Assembly (NCBI GenBank): GCA_025558095.1
Contig: JAIVFI010000012.1
Span: 248,001 to 312,000, forward strand
DNA length: 64,000 bases
Reading direction: 5' to 3'
Source: Hyaloraphidium curvatum
Lineage: Eukaryota > Monoblepharomycota > Hyaloraphidiomycetes > Hyaloraphidiales > Hyaloraphidiaceae
Positions 10,064 to 20,188 of this stretch are shown piece after piece. The stretch's first letter is position 1; each line of letters opens with the position of its first letter. The notes under the pieces are model-generated. The model ran no database searches, had not been told where the DNA came from, and saw nothing but the letters and a program-made list of their open reading frames with translations. Position numbers and translations under genes: made by a program.

Positions 10064-11246
10064 TCACGCGGCGCACACCACCACGCTCTTCCACTGCATC
10101 GCCCCCACTCCCTCCTCCACCCACCCAGGCTCGTTCCCCACCGGCAGCGCGATCGCCAGCCCCGCGAACCCCTCGTGCGTCAGCTTGGCCGTCTGCCCCC
10201 ACGCCGCGCCGCCCTCGGGCACCGGAAGCGTGTAGCGCGCGTACGAGTCCGCGTCCGAGTACAGGACCACGTTCGCGGGGGTGCGGAGGGAGACCGAGTG
10301 CAGGGTGACGTTGGCGGGGGGGTCCGAGGGGGAGGCGAGGGAGAGGGTGAGGAGGGTGAGGGAGGAGGAGGAGAGGTCCAGGGTCAGGGGGGGGAGGGAG
10401 AGGGAGGAAAGGGTGGTGCCGTTGCTGGAGAGGCATGGGATGAGGTCTGCGGGTCGCGGGGGGGTGAGCGGGTGCAGCGAGAGGGAGGGCAACGGGCCCA
10501 CCGATGCAGGTCTTGCCGGATAGCTGGAAGGCGGTGCAATTCGGGTTCCTGCAGGGCAGAATCGTCAGTCAGGGAAGCAAGGAGGGGTGCGGCAGGGCGG
10601 CGCACCATGTGCCGTCGTCCGGGCTGCATGCCACCAGGGTGGCCGTCTGCGTCGAAACGGAGGTTGTCGTGGTAGTCGAAGAGAACGTCGTGGTGGTGGA
10701 GAGCACGGCGGTGCTTGTGCTCGTCTCCACGACGGTCGAGGTGGAGAGAAGAGTGTCCGTTGTGGTGCTCAGAACCACCGAAGTCGAAGTGGCGAGGACC
10801 GTCGAGGTCGCGAGGACCGTCGAGGTCAACGGCACGACCGAGGTGATGACGGAGGTTGCCGTCGAAGTGGTGAGCACGGTCTGCGTCGTGGGCACGACCT
10901 TCGTCGAGGTGACGACGCTCGAAACCGTGGTGAAGACGGTCTTCTTCCTCAGGCAGAGGGTCTGCACGACGAGCACCGTCTTCCTGACTGTCTTGGTCGT
11001 CCGCGCCGTGGAGGTGACGGAGGTGGTGGAGGTGGTGAAGCGCGTGACGGTCTTGCGGACCGTCTTTGTGGTGAGGACCGTTCTGGTTTTCGTGGCCAGC
11101 TGCCGCGGGAGCAGCCTGCGGGCGGCCGGGACGTCCGGGGCGGCGTCTGCCGGGCTGACCTCCCCGACGGGGCGGCCGGGCAAGGCGGTGGCGGCGGCCA
11201 GCAGCGCCGAGAGCGCGAGGAGGAGCAGCGCGGTGCGGGGCAACAT
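10064..11246 (-). CDS. Secreted Thr/Val-rich surface protein with C-terminal Cys domain
   Basis: Three exons; introns 10549-10605 (57 bp) and 10447-10501 (55 bp) join exactly in frame to give 356 residues. A signal peptide (MLPRTALLLLALSALLAAATA) is followed by a short pro-region with a dibasic RR and PRQL, then about 150 residues of Thr/Ser/Val repeats (TTKTVRKTV, TSTVLATSTV) typical of heavily O-glycosylated fungal wall or surface proteins. The C-terminal region begins GTWNPNCTAFQLSGKTC and is beta-rich with an even Cys spacing. No GPI signal is evident. It resembles in style the protein at 20189-21263. Role in wall or adhesion is inferred from composition alone. Confidence 0.75.
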
Positions 11247-11757
11247 GGCGGCGCGGATCCGGCGCGGCCGAGGGCGGGGAGGCGGGGAAGCTGCGGTGCC
11301 GGGCGGAGCACGCGGAAGATAACACGGGGCGAGGCTCGCGGTCCGCGTCCGTGGATTTCTTCGAGTTGATTTTGGAATGTGTTAGGATCGGAGGGTCGGG
11401 CTGGGGCGGCTGGGTGGTGCCGCAACGTGACTCGCCGGCACAAACAGAGGCGAATCCCGCCTGCCGCCCGGCGGGCTATCGACCGGAGGGTCCTAAGCAC
11501 GGTCCGACCTTCGGGTTGGGGCTGCCGGCGCCATTCCGGGCGCGGGAAGGCGGATCCTGCGACACAGCCCGCTGAATCACACGAACCGTCGCGTCGGCCA
11601 GTCGGGCATTCCCCTCGCCCTTCCGCACAAACAGAACGTTCCGTTATCGCGGATCTCGCGCGCGCACCGGCTCCATATCAGCCGTCTCTCCTCCAGGCCC
11701 GCTTAAACGGCCGGGCGCTCTCCGCCGACCGAACTGCTGCCCGCGGCCGCCGCCCGA
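11247..11757. other. Divergent intergenic region
   Basis: 511 bp between the start codons of the Thr/Val-rich protein (minus) and the beta-helix protein (plus). It is a shared divergent promoter by position. I see no additional gene. Confidence 0.5.
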
Positions 11758-14021
11758 ATGCGCGGCCGGTCCTCCTTCCGAACGGCCGTCAGCGGCCGCC
11801 GCCCCCTCCTGCTCGCCCTCGCCGCGCTCCTCGCGCTGTCCGCGCTCGCCGCCGCGCAGGACGCCGAGTGGGTCGACCCGCCCGCGCCCGCCGTGCGCGT
11901 CCTGTACTTCGACGGCTGGGGCACCGCCTCGCCGAACGCGGCGGACAACACCGACATGCTCTCCGACATCGCCTGGAACTGCGCCAACATTCCCACCCCG
12001 CCGGGCCAGCCGTGCAAGGTCATCTTCCAGACCCCCGGCGTGTACAGGTTCAACAAGCCCGTGCCGGGCGTGCTGCTCCAGTTCCTGCAGGACTTTGAGC
12101 TCGACGGCGGGGGTAGCACCTTCCTCTTCGGCCGCGACGCCATTATCCAGCCCAACGGCGGCAGTCCGCCCATGTTCTTCTTTCAGAACTGTCTGAGGTG
12201 CAAGTTCCATAACTTCAAAGTGGATTGGGGTCTGTATTCGCGCGGGGCCTCTTCTTGGCACCTCCTGACCTCGCTCCGGCCTTGCCATTGCAGACTGGGA
12301 CCGCTGGCACCTCGCCTCGGTCGTCACCGTCCGCGCCGCCACCCCCCGCTCCTGGACCCTCTCCTTCGACGATTACCTTGCCGTCAACACGAGCAACCAT
12401 TACGCCTACCAGGTCCTTACGCAGCTCGACCCCGCGACCGGGAGCATGGGCGTGCGCGACGGGAACGAGTACTTCCTCTCGGGCGCGGTGGGCTCGGTGG
12501 GGATGGTGAACGCGACGCTGCCACCCGATGCCGCGGTGCCGGACGTGGGGGACGTCACGGTCGCGCCGGACGGGGAGGACAACGAGCTCGTATTCTCGCT
12601 CAACTGGTGCGAAACGCCGTGGGCTGCACCGCGTCCGACCCGTGCTTACCCGCTCATTCGCAGGGACTTCTACCCCGTCCCCGTGGTCGGCACCAAGTAC
12701 CTCCTCCGCCACCTGACCTACGAAGTTCACGGCTTCTACGGCTTCCGGTGCCGGCACTGCACGTGGTCCGACATCACCTTCCGCGGCGTTCCCGGGAAGG
12801 TCTTCGTCATCGGCGAGGGCTCCGACCACCTCAAGTTCGAGCGCATCAGCGTCGTCCGCCAGCCCTGGACCGGTGCTCCTTCCGCGACGGGCCGCACGCT
12901 CCGCCCCATCTCCTCGACCGCGGACGGCATCTTCGTCTCCATGACGGGCGGCTACATCAACGTCACGGACTACGAGTACGGCTGGGGCGGCGACGACTCG
13001 CTCAACGTGCACAACCCCACGGCGGGCAAGGGCTTCGAGGTCCTGGCCCCGCACAAGCTCCGCATAACGGGAGCTCCCGAGTGGCGCATCAAATTCAAGC
13101 TCAAGGACGAGCTGGCGTTCTACATGCCGGACTTCAGCCCCACCGGCTTCTTCGCGCGCGTCACCGACCTCTCTTTCGACGGATCGGCGAGCTACGACCT
13201 CACCCTGAACCGCGAGCTGCCGCCCAAGCTCGTGCAGCTCGCCTCGCGGATCGTCGTCGCGCCCACCCGGCCCCGCGGGAACAACCTGCTCGTGCAGAGG
13301 GCAAACGTGCACCATTCCCGCGCGAGGGGCATGCTCATACAGACCTCGGACGCCACCATCGTCGACTCGACGTTTTCGCACATCCGGCTCGCATGCATTG
13401 CCGTCCGCAGCTCGGCGTGGTGGTACGTACGCCACCTTTCCCCGCATCGCCCGCGCGCTCATGCGTACTTTTTGCAGGCAAGAGGGCTCCGGAAACTCCC
13501 GCGTGCGAATCGAGAACAATACCTTCGAAGCCTGCGGCAAGCAGGGCACCACGCCGGACTCGGGCGCCGTCCGGGTGGACGGCCAAGGAGCGGACGGCAA
13601 CCTGGGCGCCACCTGGCGCCTCAACACGGACCTCTCCGTGCGCAACAATGCGTTCTACGACGTCTCGGGGAGGCTCTTCGATTTGTCGTCGGCGTGGAGG
13701 GCCGTGTTCGAGGGCAACGCCGTGTCGCCCGGGCCGAAGAACGCGTCGCAGCCCGCGACGCCCCCAGGGGCAGGGGAGCCCCTCGGCCCGGGCCAGTCCC
13801 GCGTGGCGGTGTCCAAGGACGTCGTGTTCAGGAACAACACCTACACCCTGCGCAACGCGAGCTGGACGGAGCCGGTGGTGGTGGAGGCGGGGACGACGAG
13901 CAACGTCGCCGTGCTGGGGAACACGGTCGAGGTTTTGGCGCCGGATGCGAGGAGGGCGGCGGTGCAGACGTGGCCCGGGGCGGGGCACCTGGATGTGGGC
14001 GCGCTGTCCCTGGAGTTCTGA
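11758..14021 (+). CDS. Secreted right-handed beta-helix protein, GH110-like
   Basis: Four exons with introns 12230-12293 (64 bp), 12607-12663 (57 bp) and 13423-13477 (55 bp); spliced length 695 residues. A signal peptide (LLLALAALLALSALAAAQ) precedes a mature domain of parallel beta-helix rungs: FKVDWDWDRWHLASV, RFERISVV-type and NLLVQRANVHHSRARGMLI, DATIVDSTFSH, VRIENNTFEACG. The pairing of a catalytic-looking YGWGGDDSLNVHN segment with the VHHSRARGMLI rung resembles GH110 alpha-1,3-galactosidases within the pectate-lyase superfamily. The middle intron keeps frame if retained, so its removal is probable, not certain. Exact substrate is inference; secretion and fold are well supported. Confidence 0.75.
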
Positions 14022-14310
14022 TGATACTGCTCGGAGTTGGTCACCGCTGAGTTGGATACCTTGCCACCCTTTGCTGATGCATCCGCTAGTTGCTGGAGGA
14101 ATGGAAGATACCGAGCATATCCACTGTACCATCTATTTCTGAATACGTTCTGATTATTGGCTGCCGTCGAAGGCTACCGACTCGCATGCAGGTGACGGCC
14201 GGGCCTAGAGAGTCGACCCAGTTTGTTTCTCCGCCCCGCCGACTACCGCCCGGTTCCCCCCGAAGCTTGGACGCCACTTCTGACTCCCTCCGCTCCGGCC
14301 AATCCCGGCC
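14022..14310. other. Intergenic spacer
   Basis: 289 bp, less GC-rich than flanking genes; promoter region of the UbiB-like gene by position. Nothing else seen. Confidence 0.4.
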
Positions 14311-15966
14311 ATGGCTGCATCGGCGATGCGCCCCGCCTTCCGCGCTCTCAAGTGGACCTCGGCCCTGGCGGCCCTCGGCGTCGCCTCGGGCACCGCGGCG
14401 CTGACCGTCGAGTTCGGCCCGGATGTCGTGCCGCGGCTCGCGCGGAGCTATTCGGACGCCGTGCCGGCTTTCCTCGCGTACAGAAAGGCGCAGTTTTCCC
14501 ACGAGGACCTCCCGAAGCTGCTCGGGCGGAGCCCGGACGCCGCCGCGGCCGCCGCCGAGTACGCGCGACTGCACGCGGAATGGGCCCCCCGTATGCTGGC
14601 GGCGGCGTTCTCGCTGCGGGGGTTCTATCTGAAAGGAGCGCAGCTGGTGGCGGCCAACTACGGCAACGCCTTCCCGCCGGAGTGGCAGAAAGCTATGGAG
14701 CCTTCTCTTGACAAGATCCCTCACCGCCCCTTCTCGGAAGTCAAATCCATCGTCGAAGCCGAGCTCGGCGGCCCGCTCGAGCTCTCCTTCTCCTCCTTCG
14801 AGGAAGAGCCGTTTGCCTCGGCCTCCATCGGCCAGGTGCACCGCGCGACCCTCCGCTCCGACGGCCGCCGCGTGGCCGTCAAGGTGCAGGACCCCGCGTC
14901 CGAGGCCCAGTTCCGCGGGGACGTGGCAGTAAGCCGGGCGTTTTTCAAGGCGGCGATGCCCGAGTACGCTTCGCAGTTGGACGAGATCGAGAGGCAGTTC
15001 GCTGGCGAGTTCGACTACCGACGGGAGGCGGCGCAGCTCGACCGGGTGCGGCGTAACCTCGCGGAGGGCGGGTTCGGTCCCGAGATTGCTGTGCCGGAAC
15101 CGGTGATGGAGCTGTGCACCAAGAGGGTGCTGACGATGAAGGAGATTGTCGGGGCCGAGAAGCTCACGACGGCGCTCGAAGCCGACCTTGCGAGCTTCGC
15201 CGCCGAGAGAGGGATCACCCCCGCCCAGCTCATCGAGGAAGAGAGGCGGCTTGATGCCGAGGCGCTCGCCAGGGGGGAGCTCCGCTGCGGGCCGGACGCG
15301 GCGACCATGGACAAGCTGATCACCTATCGCCGTTGGCGCAACCGCCTCGGCTGGCTCGTCGGCCTCGCCCCCGTGCACATCCCGCTCAACCACGCGCGCC
15401 TCGTGAACGAGCTGTTCCGCATCCACGGGCACGAGATCTTCGTCGACGGGTACTTCAACGGCGACCCGCACCCGGGCAACCTCCTCGTCGTCCGCGCCCC
15501 GGACGGCGACTTCCGCCGGCTCGCCCTGGTCGACTACGGCCAGGTCAAGAGCCTTCCCCCGGCGGTGCGCACCGACCTCGCCAAGATCATTTTGGCACTC
15601 GCGCGGGCCCGCACCAAGGAGGAAGAGGACGCGGTGGGCCGGATGTTGTCGACCATGGGCCTCGCGACGGAGCGGAACGACCCCGAGGTCCTTTTTAAGC
15701 TCGCGCAGCTGTCGTTCGACAGGGACGACATGCTGGCCACGGCGGGGCGGAACATCATGGCGGTGATGGCCGACCTGGGTAAAAGAGACCCGACAAAGGC
15801 GATAAATGAGGACATGGTGATGGTCGCGAGGTGCTCGCTGATGCTCCGCGGGCTCGGGCACATGTTGGGGCAGCACCGGTCCGGGGCCAAGATGTGGGAG
15901 CCGTTTGCCGAGAGGGTGCTGCGCGAGCGGGGGGTAGAACCGGAGAAGGGCAGCGGCGGGGCGTAG
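14311..15966 (+). CDS. ABC1/UbiB (ADCK)-family atypical kinase
   Basis: 551 residues, intronless. Family hallmarks in order: the N-terminal extension helix around FYLKGAQLVAANYG (position of the KxGQ motif), the Ala-rich loop ASASIGQVHRA, the lysine in VAVKVQ, the EFDYRREA invariant segment, the catalytic loop FNGDPHPGNLLVV and the metal-binding DYGQV. Order and spacing match ADCK1/5-type members. The first 35 residues are Ala-rich and could be a mitochondrial presequence or membrane helix. UbiB proteins support coenzyme Q biosynthesis or mitochondrial lipid homeostasis. Oddity: the canonical KxGQ reads KGAQ here, replacing the motif Gly with Ala. Its end and the next gene's end are 5 bp apart, convergent. 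Confidence 0.9.
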   Translation: MAASAMRPAFRALKWTSALAALGVASGTAALTVEFGPDVVPRLARSYSDAVPAFLAYRKAQFSHEDLPKLLGRSPDAAAAAAEYARLHAEWAPRMLAAAFSLRGFYLKGAQLVAANYGNAFPPEWQKAMEPSLDKIPHRPFSEVKSIVEAELGGPLELSFSSFEEEPFASASIGQVHRATLRSDGRRVAVKVQDPASEAQFRGDVAVSRAFFKAAMPEYASQLDEIERQFAGEFDYRREAAQLDRVRRNLAEGGFGPEIAVPEPVMELCTKRVLTMKEIVGAEKLTTALEADLASFAAERGITPAQLIEEERRLDAEALARGELRCGPDAATMDKLITYRRWRNRLGWLVGLAPVHIPLNHARLVNELFRIHGHEIFVDGYFNGDPHPGNLLVVRAPDGDFRRLALVDYGQVKSLPPAVRTDLAKIILALARARTKEEEDAVGRMLSTMGLATERNDPEVLFKLAQLSFDRDDMLATAGRNIMAVMADLGKRDPTKAINEDMVMVARCSLMLRGLGHMLGQHRSGAKMWEPFAERVLRERGVEPEKGSGGA

Positions 15967-15970
15967 CGCG

Positions 15971-16721
15971 TCAATCGAGCATCTTGGTGACGTTTGCGGG
16001 CAGGATCCGCCCGTACATCCGCTTGGTCACCTTCCTAAAGTACCTCCCGCGGCCCACGAGCGTGCCGATGGTGAGGAGGATCGTCGTGTCTGCCGGGCGC
16101 GGGGCGTGAGCAAACTAAACGCGAACTGGGAAGGATGAGGAACCCACAGATGGGGAACGTGAGGCAGAGGTACGCGATCCTCCAGGTCCACGGACCGCCA
16201 AAGAACGTGCCCTCGCCGGCGATGTAGTTCACCGCCGGGCGCGTGAACTTGACGGCGGAGCTGCCCGTCACGGCAAACACGGTGAAGATGATCGCCCATT
16301 CCTTCGCCCGGGGTCAGCCGGTGCGCCAATCCGGAACCCGGCCAAAGAAAAGTACCTTCCACCAGTCCGTAGAATACCTCGGGTACTCGTTCGGATCCTT
16401 GGGCCCGCCCTGCGAGCCGGAGCCCGGCTTCTCCTCCTGAAGCGCGGGCTGGCCCTGCGGTTTCGACGACGCGGCGCGGCGTGCGGGGCCCGACATTCCC
16501 GGCGGTTTCGAGAGGAAAGATAGGGGGCGGGAATTCGGGGGGTATGCGCGGGATAAGGGCGCGGGAGAGGGTCCGAAACAGGGGACGGCGGGAGCCGCGG
16601 AAGGAGCTCGGAAGGCGGCGGGCGGGGCGCGGAGGCGGCCAAAGGCCGGCGGCTGCGCGCTGTGGAGGCCAAAAGACGCGTTGGAAAGGGCGGTTCGGAG
16701 CGCACCGAGGCCGAGTCGCAT
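15971..16721 (-). CDS. Mitochondrial-type membrane protein, DUF6787-like
   Basis: Three exons; introns 16302-16355 (54 bp, CTGAC branch) and 16090-16147 (58 bp) yield 212 residues. The first about 85 residues are Arg/Ser/Ala-rich without acids, a clear mitochondrial targeting presequence. The conserved core reads STDWWKEWAIIFTVFAVTGSS, then RPAVNYIAGEG, then two membrane helices through LCLTFPIYTTILLTIGTLVG and RYFRKVTKRM. This matches the DUF6787 pattern known from bacteria (AITGSS, GPWxYRI, PIY, GTLxGRxxYF). Reading unspliced gives an in-frame stop, so the intron is needed. Function is uncharacterised. ATG at 16721 chosen because the longer frame starts with TTG. Confidence 0.75.
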
Positions 16722-16822
16722 TTCCCGGCTCAGCGACAAATGCTGGTCGCAGGGGTTCTGAGACAAACAACCGGGCCGCTCGAAAACAACCGATCAGCGC
16801 GATCATCGGCGTCTTCGCGACG

Positions 16823-17944
16823 ATGGCCGACTCCTCCTCCTCCGGGCTCAAGGTCCTGAGCGAGAACAAGCACTTTGGCGGCGTGGTGCGCAAATATGAG
16901 CACGCGTCCGAGGCCTGCGGGTGCGCGATGAAGTTCAACGTCTTCGTCCCGCCGCAAGCCGCGTCGGGCAAGGTGCCCGTGCTGTGGTTCCTGTCGGGGT
17001 TGACGTGCACGGAGGACAACTTCTTCCAGGTTCGTAGCGGGGAGGCCGCGGAGCCGGAGTCCGTCTTTCGGAGGGCTGACGGCCGGGGCAGAAAGCGGGC
17101 GCGTTCCGCAAGGCCGCGGAGCTCGGCATCGCCATCATCGGGCCCGACACGTCACCGCGCGGCGTCAAGATTGAGGGCGACGACGCGAGCTGGGACTTTG
17201 GCGTCGGTGGGTGGCGGCCGGGTTCAGTTTGACACGTCGGGTAGTTGACACGCCATTCGCCCCCATTGTGGACAGCCGCCGGGTTCTACGTGGACGCGAC
17301 CAACCCGCCGTGGTCGTCCAACTACCGGATGTTCACCTATGTGACCCAGGAGCTCTACTCCCTCGTCTCGACGGCACCCGAGTTTGCGTCGTTCGACACC
17401 AAGAGGATGAGCATCACGGGGCACTCGATGGTCCGCTTCCTGCCTGCCGTGGACGGGCGGGAGCTGACCAATCTACGACAGGGCGGCCACGGCGCGCTGA
17501 TCTGCTACCTGAAGACCAAGGAGGCCGGAAAGTGGAAGAGCGTCAGCGCTTTTGCGGTGGGCCGCGACCCCGACCCCTCCCATCCCCTCTGACGTCGTCC
17601 CCGCGCTCCAGCCGATAGTCAACCCCTGCTCGGTCCCGTGGGGCAATAAAGCCTTCACCGGCTACCTCGGCCCCGACCAATCGGCGTGGGCGCAGTACGA
17701 CGCCACGGAGCTGGTCAAGGCCTCCAAGTCGGCCGCGGACCTGGACATCCTGATCGACCAGGGGAGCAAGGACAGCTTCATGCCCGTGAACCTGCAGCCC
17801 GAGGCGTTGGAAAAGGCGGTGACGGAAAAGGGCGGGAAGTGCACTCTGAGGATGCAGGAGGGCTACGATCACTCGTACTGGTTCATCTCGACGTTCATCG
17901 ATGACCACCTGCAGTTTGCCTACGAGAAGCTGGCAAAGCTGTAG
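16823..17944 (+). CDS. S-formylglutathione hydrolase (esterase D type)
   Basis: Five exons; introns 17030-17091, 17207-17275, 17431-17481 and 17557-17611 give 294 residues, close to the usual 280-290. The alpha/beta-hydrolase signatures are all present after splicing: [41 protein letters not shown] with the nucleophilic Ser, VNPCSVPWG, the acid in [10 protein letters not shown] and the catalytic His in EGYDHSYWF. The enzyme hydrolyses S-formylglutathione to formate and glutathione, the second step of glutathione-dependent formaldehyde detoxification, normally in the cytosol. Intron 3 splits the GHSM/GG nucleophile elbow. It is divergent from the DUF6787-like gene with only about 100 bp between start codons. 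Confidence 0.95.
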
Positions 17945-18035
17945 GAGAACCCGGCGAGCGTGGGGTCGATCGCGATGAGTGGAGGTCAGCTGAGCTCGTG
18001 CGGCGGCGCTCCCACCGAATAGACATCCATCCTAG

Positions 18036-19946
18036 ATGCTCGATCCATGCTGCTTCATCCGCGGCCGCGCTTCGGTGCCGGCGGTGAGGCGGACGGTCGT
18101 GATGACCCACCTCGAGGACCCGCGGTGCGATCGCACTGCCACAGGGCTCGGCAAACACGCCTTCTCGGATCGCGGGCCAACGAATCGGGGCCGCCACCGC
18201 GCCGGCGTGGCAATGAATTCCCCGCCAGACGCGGCATCGGGCCCGCGGGTGTCGACCGGCGGGTCCGCGGACACGGAGACGGGCGGGAGTCTGCCCGGTT
18301 CCTCGGCATCGGCCGCGACGCTCGGCCCGTATCCGGGCGGCACGGGACCGCCGCCGCTGCCGCTCAACGGACCGCCGATGGAATCGACGTTCGCCTCGGG
18401 GGACGGTGCCGGCGGGCCGGCGGAGAAGCTTTTCCAGGCGGAGGCAGCCGGCACTGCAGCCAATGGGACGGCAAACGGCCTGGCCGCACCGTTGCTCCCG
18501 GCACCCAAGCCTCCCGACGAGGATGTCGACTTTGTGCAGGAGGTCTACAACATCACCAGTGTTTCGACGGCCCACGGCGTGTGGCGCGTCTTCGACAGGA
18601 AGCGCTCCATGGCGAACCGCCTCTGCTGGGCCGTCCTTTGGCTCACGGCCGCCGGGCTGTTCATCACCTATCTCGTGCTCCAGTCGATGTACCTCGCCGA
18701 GTCACCGACGAGCACCCTCATCACCCAGGAGGTCGTCAGCCCCATGCCCTTCCCCGCCGTCTCGATCTGCCTGAGCAGCCTCAACACCTCGCTGATCCGC
18801 GCCTTCGTGCGGCCCATCCCCCCTGGGCCACCCCAGCAACAGCTGGAGACGCTGCTCAACTCGAGCGGCGTGCTGTGCTACTTTGGCTGGCGCACGCTGC
18901 GGCAGCTCTGGAACTCGGACTACTCACTGGGCACCCAGTCGTGCCGCGAGAACGCGACGCTCACCTGGGCGGACTATCCCTTCGCATCGTCGCCGACGCT
19001 CTGCATCACCACCCCGCCGGGCCTCCTGGCGGAGCAGCCCGGCGTCTCGCTGCGGTTCATCGGCCGCCTTCCCTTCCTCGAACCCTTCGACACCGTCACC
19101 TACTCGCTCCGCACCCCGGAATCGCAGATCGAGCCCCTCCTCTCGAACTTTGTCGTCTTTGGCGCCAACACCCGCGTGCGGTTCCAGACCACCATCAGCA
19201 AATCCCTCAAGGAGTGCGATCCCAACCCGGGCGGCCAGCCCGTGTGTTTCTCGCGGTTCCAGCAGCAGTGCATCGAGCGCGCTTGCGACTGCAAGTACCC
19301 CGTCATCGAGCCCGGCATGGCCGAGGAGGACCTGGCGGCGCAGCTCCCCGGTTCCTGCGCGTCCAAGAACCGCGAAGGGACGTGCACGTACCACGACCCA
19401 ATTTTCCCGTGCCCCGACTCGAAGAAGCACCGCAACTGCACCCTCCAGACCCTGTGCGGCCCCACCGAGAGCAAGAAGGCCTGCCCGCTGCCGTCGTGCG
19501 AGGAGACGGACTACCCGCAGGTCGCCTCGCTGTCGCCCATCTCCGAGACGACGTTCGAGGACGTGGCCAACGGCACCGCGGGGACGCTATTCGTGCTTTC
19601 GGTGCTGCTCGAGACGCAGACCGTGACGCTGATCGAGGAGACCGAGGCGTACACGGTGCTCAGCTACCTCGGCGCCGTGGGCGGCATGATGGGCCTGCTG
19701 CTCGGCTTTTCGGTCCTGACCATCCTGGAGTGGTTTGAGGGCTGCTTCCACATCGGGACGAAGGTGGAGGAGATCATCGAGGAGGCGGCGGAGGACGCGG
19801 GGCTGATTTCCGATTCGGACGACGAGGAGGAGGGCAAGGCCGAGGACGTGTTTGCCGGGGTCGAGATGGCCGAGAGGGCGGCGACCGACGTCCCCAAGGC
19901 CGATGAGCCTGTGACGGTGGCCGACCGAGCGGCCACGGTGGCCTGA
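18036..19946 (+). CDS. DEG/ENaC (amiloride-sensitive sodium channel) family protein
   Basis: Intronless, 636 residues from the ATG at 18036; ATGs at 18102 or 18213 are alternatives. A long Gly/Pro/Ala-rich cytosolic N-tail leads to the HG gating motif (STAHGVWRVFDR, His180-Gly181), TM1 about 197-215, then the post-TM1 box PMPFPAVSICLS equivalent to FPAVTIC. The ectodomain is Cys-rich with N-glycosylation sites and a CFSRFQQQCIERACDCKYP cluster matching the ENaC Cys-rich region. TM2 (about 539-565) reads LGAVGGMMGLLLGFSVLTIL with GFS at the G/S-x-S selectivity filter and the conserved Glu after it, then an acidic C-tail. Relatives are trimeric Na+ channels, essentially animal and scattered protist proteins, so a fungal copy is unusual. 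Confidence 0.9.
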   Translation: MLDPCCFIRGRASVPAVRRTVVMTHLEDPRCDRTATGLGKHAFSDRGPTNRGRHRAGVAMNSPPDAASGPRVSTGGSADTETGGSLPGSSASAATLGPYPGGTGPPPLPLNGPPMESTFASGDGAGGPAEKLFQAEAAGTAANGTANGLAAPLLPAPKPPDEDVDFVQEVYNITSVSTAHGVWRVFDRKRSMANRLCWAVLWLTAAGLFITYLVLQSMYLAESPTSTLITQEVVSPMPFPAVSICLSSLNTSLIRAFVRPIPPGPPQQQLETLLNSSGVLCYFGWRTLRQLWNSDYSLGTQSCRENATLTWADYPFASSPTLCITTPPGLLAEQPGVSLRFIGRLPFLEPFDTVTYSLRTPESQIEPLLSNFVVFGANTRVRFQTTISKSLKECDPNPGGQPVCFSRFQQQCIERACDCKYPVIEPGMAEEDLAAQLPGSCASKNREGTCTYHDPIFPCPDSKKHRNCTLQTLCGPTESKKACPLPSCEETDYPQVASLSPISETTFEDVANGTAGTLFVLSVLLETQTVTLIEETEAYTVLSYLGAVGGMMGLLLGFSVLTILEWFEGCFHIGTKVEEIIEEAAEDAGLISDSDDEEEGKAEDVFAGVEMAERAATDVPKADEPVTVADRAATVA

Positions 19947-20188
19947 GTTGCGGATCTGGCGACGGCCGATCGGGCGGGCACCGCGGCCTGAAGTGCCATT
20001 TCTTTATGGGGATGATGCAAATGCTATTTCTTTGTCTTTCTTGGCATTCGGTAGTTGTTTTGCGGGCAGATTCGGATTCAGGGGGTTTGTCGGGCTGCCG
20101 CATGCTTGACTCGAACCGTCCGCGGAGCGCCTCAGCAGCCATTCACCGCCCGAGGCAACCGGCACCAGCGCTCGTAGCGGACGAGAGC

